DNA of 64,000 bases from Streptomyces sp. NBC_00554 (GTDB taxonomy: Bacteria; Actinomycetota; Actinomycetes; Streptomycetales; Streptomycetaceae): assembly GCF_041431135.1 (NCBI RefSeq), contig NZ_CP107799.1:930001-994000 (forward strand). Direction: 5' to 3'. This document shows positions 60,881 through 64,000 of this stretch, in pieces. Position numbers and translations under genes: made by a program. Below the pieces are notes generated by a model. The model did no database searches. It saw only the letters and a list, made by a program, of their open reading frames with translations, and was not told where the DNA came from. Numbering within the stretch: position 1 is the first letter of the stretch; the number at the start of each line of letters is the position of its first letter.

Positions 60881-62692
60881 CCCGCCGTGCTGCCCGTCCC
60901 CGGAGCAGTAGTAGTTGTACGGGTAGTAGCAAGAGCCGTACGTCGGTGACGCCGACGACGGGGTCGCCTTCGGGGTCGAAGGTGTTACCGAGGGCTTGGG
61001 GGTGGTGCTGGGCGACGGTGTCTTCGAGAGGGTGGGAGCGGGGTCGGCCGCGGGCGCCCTGGACTCACTGTCGGCGCCCCAGTTGACCACCTCGAGCTGG
61101 AGCGAGGGCGAGGTGGTGTCGAGCGTCCAGCGCTGGGCCGGCTCGTCCTCGCGGACCTTGAGGACCAGGGCCGCTTCTTCCTCGGGGGAGGCGGGGGTGA
61201 GGGCCAGGTCCTGGTTCCAGCGCGGCACCAGGGCGCCCTGGAGGGTGAAGTCGTAGCGCACGTTCTTGGTGTCCGGCTGGGAATCGCCCGTGCACGGGGC
61301 CAGTTGGACCGAGTAGCCGAGGTGGGAGTCGAGGCAGAGGTCGGGGTCGGCCACGTTGCGCAGCTGTCCGTCCTCCTCGTACGACCACTGCTGGACCGAC
61401 TTCGAGGTGCACGAGGTGAGTTGGGTCTCCGCGCCCTTCACCGGCTTGTCGCCGACGATGCCGATGCACAGCCCGTTGCCGGAGTTGCGCAGCCGGCCTC
61501 CCGTGGTGATCGGCTGGTCACCGGATCCGATCCAGGACGGGTTCGCGCCGGGCGCCTTGTCCGGGCCGGAACTGGGCTCGGCCACGCTGTCCCCGCCGGA
61601 GCCGAGACCGGCCCATGCGACGAGCGGGACCACGATCAGCGCGCTCAGGGTCAGCACGGCGAGTGCGACGTTCCGGCGACGGGAGGCGCGCCGGGGGGCC
61701 TTGTGCGTCGGCGGGCGGGAGTCGGTGTGCGCGGAGCCGCGCGGCGTGGGCCGAGGCGGGAAGCTCGGAGGGCGCGGGGCCTCGGCCGGAAGGGGGAAGT
61801 GTCCGGTCTGGGCGGTGGCCGCGGCCTCGGGGGCCTCGGTCACTTCCACGATCGCGGTGGCACGTCCCTGCCGGGTTTCGAGGTAGGAATGCGCGCCCCA
61901 GCCGAGCACGGCTTCGGCGAGCGGGCGGGCGAGTCGGCCGTTGAACTTGTTCAACTGGTCGGCGGCGTGACGGCAGTGTGCGCATCTGGCCATGTGGCGC
62001 CGCAGGTCGGGGTCGAGGTCGCCGCCGCCGCGGCGCAGGGACACGTCGAGCATGCGGTTGTAGCGGCGGCACTCCTCCGCGGGGGCCAGTTCGCGATGGA
62101 CTTCCAGGCAGCCTTCGCGCAGGCGTTCGCGGGCCCGCCGCAGTTCCACGGCGGCGTCGTCCTCGTCCAGGCCCAACAGGGCGGCCGGCACGTGCAGTTG
62201 CTCCGCCTCGGCCTCGGTGTGCCAGAGCAGGCAGCGGGCCGGCTCCGAGAGCCGCTGGAACGCCCTGGCCAGCAGGCGTCTGCTCTCCGGCGGAAGGAGC
62301 CGCGCCGCGGCCCGCTCCTCACCGTCGGGGCCGGGCCGCAGTTCGGGATGGAGATGTTCGCTCCGCCGGTCCGTGAGCCACTCGGCGGCTATTCGGCGCA
62401 CCGCGACCAGAAGCTGTGGGCGCCACGCGGCCGTCGGCCCGGTCTGCCGCAGCGATTCCCCGAACAGTCTGGTGAATGCGGCCGTGGTGAGCATTCCGGC
62501 GGGGCGCACACCATCGGTGCACAGTCGCGCGTAAGAGAAGACCGCTTCCCAGTGCCGGTCCAGGAGTTCACCGACGGGATAGTTCGCCGGCGTGCTCCCC
62601 GGACTCTTCTTCAGGTCGGCCGCGAGCCGCTCATCCGATACCTCGAACAGACGAGCGGGAGTTGGAGAATTGGACAGAGCCGCGTCATTCAC
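60797..62692 (-). CDS. Membrane fusion protein: sigma-like region, zinc finger, TM helix, ricin-type lectin, Gly/Tyr tail
   Basis: About 631 residues from the GTG at 62692, chosen because GGAGG lies 9 bases upstream. Residues about 35-210 resemble an ECF sigma factor (LLDRHWEAVFSYARLCTD and a region-4-like LLGLDEDDAAVELRRARERL) but with weak region 2. Residues near 250 hold an anti-sigma-type zinc motif, HMARCAHCRH. One hydrophobic helix (VALAVLTLSALIVVPLVAWA) is near 345. Outside, a ricin-B-like domain has QQWSYEEDGQLRNVADPDLC and repeated QxW-like turns, then a Pro/Thr/Ser linker and a final tail of YGYGDG repeats. A sugar-sensing signalling role is plausible but inferred. Confidence 0.72.
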   Translation of the reverse strand: MNDAALSNSPTPARLFEVSDERLAADLKKSPGSTPANYPVGELLDRHWEAVFSYARLCTDGVRPAGMLTTAAFTRLFGESLRQTGPTAAWRPQLLVAVRRIAAEWLTDRRSEHLHPELRPGPDGEERAAARLLPPESRRLLARAFQRLSEPARCLLWHTEAEAEQLHVPAALLGLDEDDAAVELRRARERLREGCLEVHRELAPAEECRRYNRMLDVSLRRGGGDLDPDLRRHMARCAHCRHAADQLNKFNGRLARPLAEAVLGWGAHSYLETRQGRATAIVEVTEAPEAAATAQTGHFPLPAEAPRPPSFPPRPTPRGSAHTDSRPPTHKAPRRASRRRNVALAVLTLSALIVVPLVAWAGLGSGGDSVAEPSSGPDKAPGANPSWIGSGDQPITTGGRLRNSGNGLCIGIVGDKPVKGAETQLTSCTSKSVQQWSYEEDGQLRNVADPDLCLDSHLGYSVQLAPCTGDSQPDTKNVRYDFTLQGALVPRWNQDLALTPASPEEEAALVLKVREDEPAQRWTLDTTSPSLQLEVVNWGADSESRAPAADPAPTLSKTPSPSTTPKPSVTPSTPKATPSSASPTYGSCYYPYNYYCSGDGQHGGSDYGYGDGYGYGYGDGYGNDGYGGGHR

Positions 62693-62731
62693 GTCCGCTT
62701 TCCTCCCAAAGGTAACGCAGGAATTAGTCCA

Positions 62732-62747
62732 TACCAATGGGTATGTA
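62732..62747. promoter_or_regulatory. Inverted repeat near the lectin-fusion gene start
   Basis: CATACC-AATG-GGTATG has perfect six-base arms, 40 bases upstream of the GTG at 62692. It may be a regulator site or part of the promoter. Confidence 0.45.
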
Positions 62748-63133
62748 GCCCGCCCGGCGAAGCGGAGGGACTACCCATGGGGGGTTGCACCACGGACAGC
62801 CACCTCAGGCACTGCTGGTGAAGCGAGGGGCGGACGAGTGCACCGTATGCGTACAGAAGGAAGCGAATATTGTCTGCACGCCGACAACGCACACCTTTGC
62901 ACAGAGTGACGAGTCGGAACAAGCACTCTCGCGATTTTCCCTTTTCCTTCGAGAGCGCGAATATTGACGGAAGGTCAGTCCGGGTGCCTCTGCAAATGAA
63001 ATTCGGATTCCCGCAGCGGCCCGAGCCGGGTCCGCTCCACCGAACTCACCACTCCACCCACCAGGCGAACACCCATCCGCCCAAAAGGCGACCGACCGTC
63101 AATGACACCCTGGCATGCCCATGCAATGCAGGA

Positions 63134-63153
63134 CATTGGGAGCGCTCCCAATG
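63134..63153. promoter_or_regulatory. CebR-type operator (perfect 20-bp palindrome)
   Basis: CATTGGGAGCGCTCCCAATG is fully symmetric and contains the exact 14-base CebR box TGGGAGCGCTCCCA, the cello-oligosaccharide repressor site established in Streptomyces. It lies 65 bases past the stop of the aldo/keto reductase and about 440 bases upstream of the lectin-fusion gene, the only gene that reads away from it. Confidence 0.85.
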
Positions 63154-63218
63154 CCGTTTTCCATTCGCCGCGTCACCGGGCAGCCGGGCCGTCGGACGCG
63201 GGTTGCCGCATCCCGCGG

Positions 63219-64000
63219 TCAGTGGCCCTTGATCGCTCGGGGCGCGTACGGCTGCTGCAGTTCCTCGATCTCCTTCTCCGTCAGTTCCACGGAGACCGCG
63301 GCGACCGCGTCCTCGACGTGGTGCGGCCTGGTGGCGCCGATGATCGGGGCGGTCACCGTGTTCTGCTGCAGCAGCCAGGCGAGGGCGATCCGGGCACGCG
63401 GGACCTCACGCGTGGCGGCGATCCGGGCGACGGCGTCGACGATCTCGCGGTCGCCCTCCTGGTAGAGCCTCTTGCCGTACTCGTCGGCCCGGCTGCGCGC
63501 GGTGACCGCGTCCCAGTCGCGGGTGAGCCGGCCTCGGGCCAGCGGGCTCCACGGCAGTACGCCGACGCCCTGGTCCTCGCAGAGCGGCAGCATCTCGCGC
63601 TCCTCCTCCCGGTAGAGGAGGTTGTAGTGGTTCTGCATGGACACGAACCGCGTCCAGCCGTTCAGCCGCGCCGTGTACTGAGCCTTGGAGAACTGCCAGG
63701 CGTACATCGAACTCGCCCCGATGTACCGGGCCTTGCCCGCCTTCACCACGTCGTGCAGGGCTTCCATCGTCTCCTCCACGGGAGTCGCGGGGTCGAACCG
63801 GTGGATCTGGTAGAGGTCCACATAGTCGGTGCCCAGTCGGCGGAGGCTGCTGTCGATCTCCGTCATGATCGCCTTGCGGGACAGACCGCGTGCGTTGGGG
63901 CCCTCGTGCATCGCACCGTTCACCTTGGTGGCGATGACGATCTCCTCACGGCGCGCGAGGTCCGCGAGCACCTTGCCGACGATCTCCTCGCTGGTGCCGT
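63219..64000 (-). CDS. Aldo/keto reductase, 5' end outside window
   Basis: About 260 residues are visible; the frame continues upstream past the window edge (GTSEEIVGKVLADLARREEI), so the GTG at 63971 is internal. The (beta/alpha)8 NADPH-dependent reductase family is shown by SLRRLGTDYVDLYQIHRFDP, GASSMYAWQFSKAQYTARLN, QNHYNLLYREEEREMLPLCE, GVGVLPWSPLARGRLTRDWD and the C-terminal NADP-binding APIIGATRPHHVEDA. The N-terminal part with the catalytic Tyr/Asp/Lys is missing. Physiological substrate unknown. Confidence 0.92.
   Translation of the reverse strand, partial: GTSEEIVGKVLADLARREEIVIATKVNGAMHEGPNARGLSRKAIMTEIDSSLRRLGTDYVDLYQIHRFDPATPVEETMEALHDVVKAGKARYIGASSMYAWQFSKAQYTARLNGWTRFVSMQNHYNLLYREEEREMLPLCEDQGVGVLPWSPLARGRLTRDWDAVTARSRADEYGKRLYQEGDREIVDAVARIAATREVPRARIALAWLLQQNTVTAPIIGATRPHHVEDAVAAVSVELTEKEIEELQQPYAPRAIKGH

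Larger units (their letters stand above)
62693..63218. other. 526-base non-coding region with regulatory signals
   Basis: No convincing gene is present. The middle (about 62850-63010) has lower GC than its surroundings and contains GCGAATATTG twice (62863-62872 and 62957-62966). A 20-codon plus-strand frame at 62847-62909 (MRTEGSEYCLHADNAHLCTE) has no good ribosome-binding site. A CebR-type box sits at 63134-63153 and an inverted repeat at 62732-62747. Confidence 0.6.

Noticed and set aside
62870..63232. A 120-codon plus-strand frame across the CebR box region
   Set aside because: It crosses the palindrome and the end of the aldo/keto reductase, has no good start signal and no recognisable domain.

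Overview
The window is a high-GC actinobacterial chromosome segment and almost certainly Streptomyces. The evidence is strong third-position GC, GTG and TTG starts, many 4-base ATGA/GTGA overlaps, twin-arginine secretion signals, LacI/TetR/MarR regulators beside catabolic genes, a sugar ABC importer with no ATPase of its own, an egtABCD ergothioneine operon, and a dispersed intergenic palindromic element of the kind common in that genus. No rRNA, tRNA or CRISPR array was seen. The only intact mobile element is one 887-bp IS5-family copy.

Layout. 1-13.6 kb is an aromatic ring-cleavage island. A plus-strand block holds a FAH-family hydrolase, a class A flavin hydroxylase and acetoacetyl-CoA synthetase. 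A TetR gene (minus) follows. A minus-strand operon encodes a second flavin hydroxylase, a meta-cleavage hydrolase and a type I extradiol dioxygenase. It diverges from a plus-strand operon of TetR, hydratase, acylating acetaldehyde dehydrogenase, hydroxy-oxovalerate aldolase and an ACMSD-type amidohydrolase. Together they form a complete mhp-like route: hydroxylation, ring opening, C-C hydrolysis, hydration, aldol cleavage, then pyruvate plus acetyl-CoA. 13.6-15.3 kb holds a MOSC protein and a truncated M24 peptidase remnant. 15.3-19.0 kb is a phenolic-lipid locus (type III PKS, ICMT-like methyltransferase and FAD hydroxylase in srsABC order) with a divergent UbiA prenyltransferase.

19.3-26.9 kb is a fructan-use locus. 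A Tat-exported GH32 enzyme is divergent from an importer (binding protein and two permeases) and a second, probably cytoplasmic GH32. A convergent LacI repressor closes the locus. Related inverted repeats lie in the divergent promoter, and a different 20-bp perfect palindrome precedes lacI. 27.3-35.8 kb is mixed: pirin, two overlapping MarR genes, a TPR protein, a one-pass membrane protein whose stop codon is the IS5 target, a dienelactone-hydrolase-like enzyme, a PepSY membrane protein and peptide deformylase. 35.9-43.1 kb has a flavin disulfide oxidoreductase divergent from thioredoxin, a LacI-pobA-aldehyde dehydrogenase unit (aldehyde to 4-hydroxybenzoate to protocatechuate) and an amidase.

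43.2-52.1 kb has a small NfeD-like protein, flotillin, an orphan PemK/MazF-like protein, a TIGR02452 macrodomain-like protein, egtABCD, dodecin and a HAD phosphatase. 52.3-57.6 kb is a run of secreted proteins: two GH43-AbfB enzymes, an EEP phosphodiesterase with a jacalin-like tail, and a secreted GATase-fold protein. 57.7-62.7 kb has an ECF sigma gene divergent from a Ser/Thr kinase, a 29-bp tandem repeat, a DUF4232 lipoprotein, and an unusual sigma-like/zinc-finger/membrane/ricin-lectin fusion. A perfect CebR-type box (63134-63153) lies in the otherwise empty region upstream of the fusion gene. The window ends inside an aldo/keto reductase.

All functional names rest on motifs and family resemblance read by eye. 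No database search was run.
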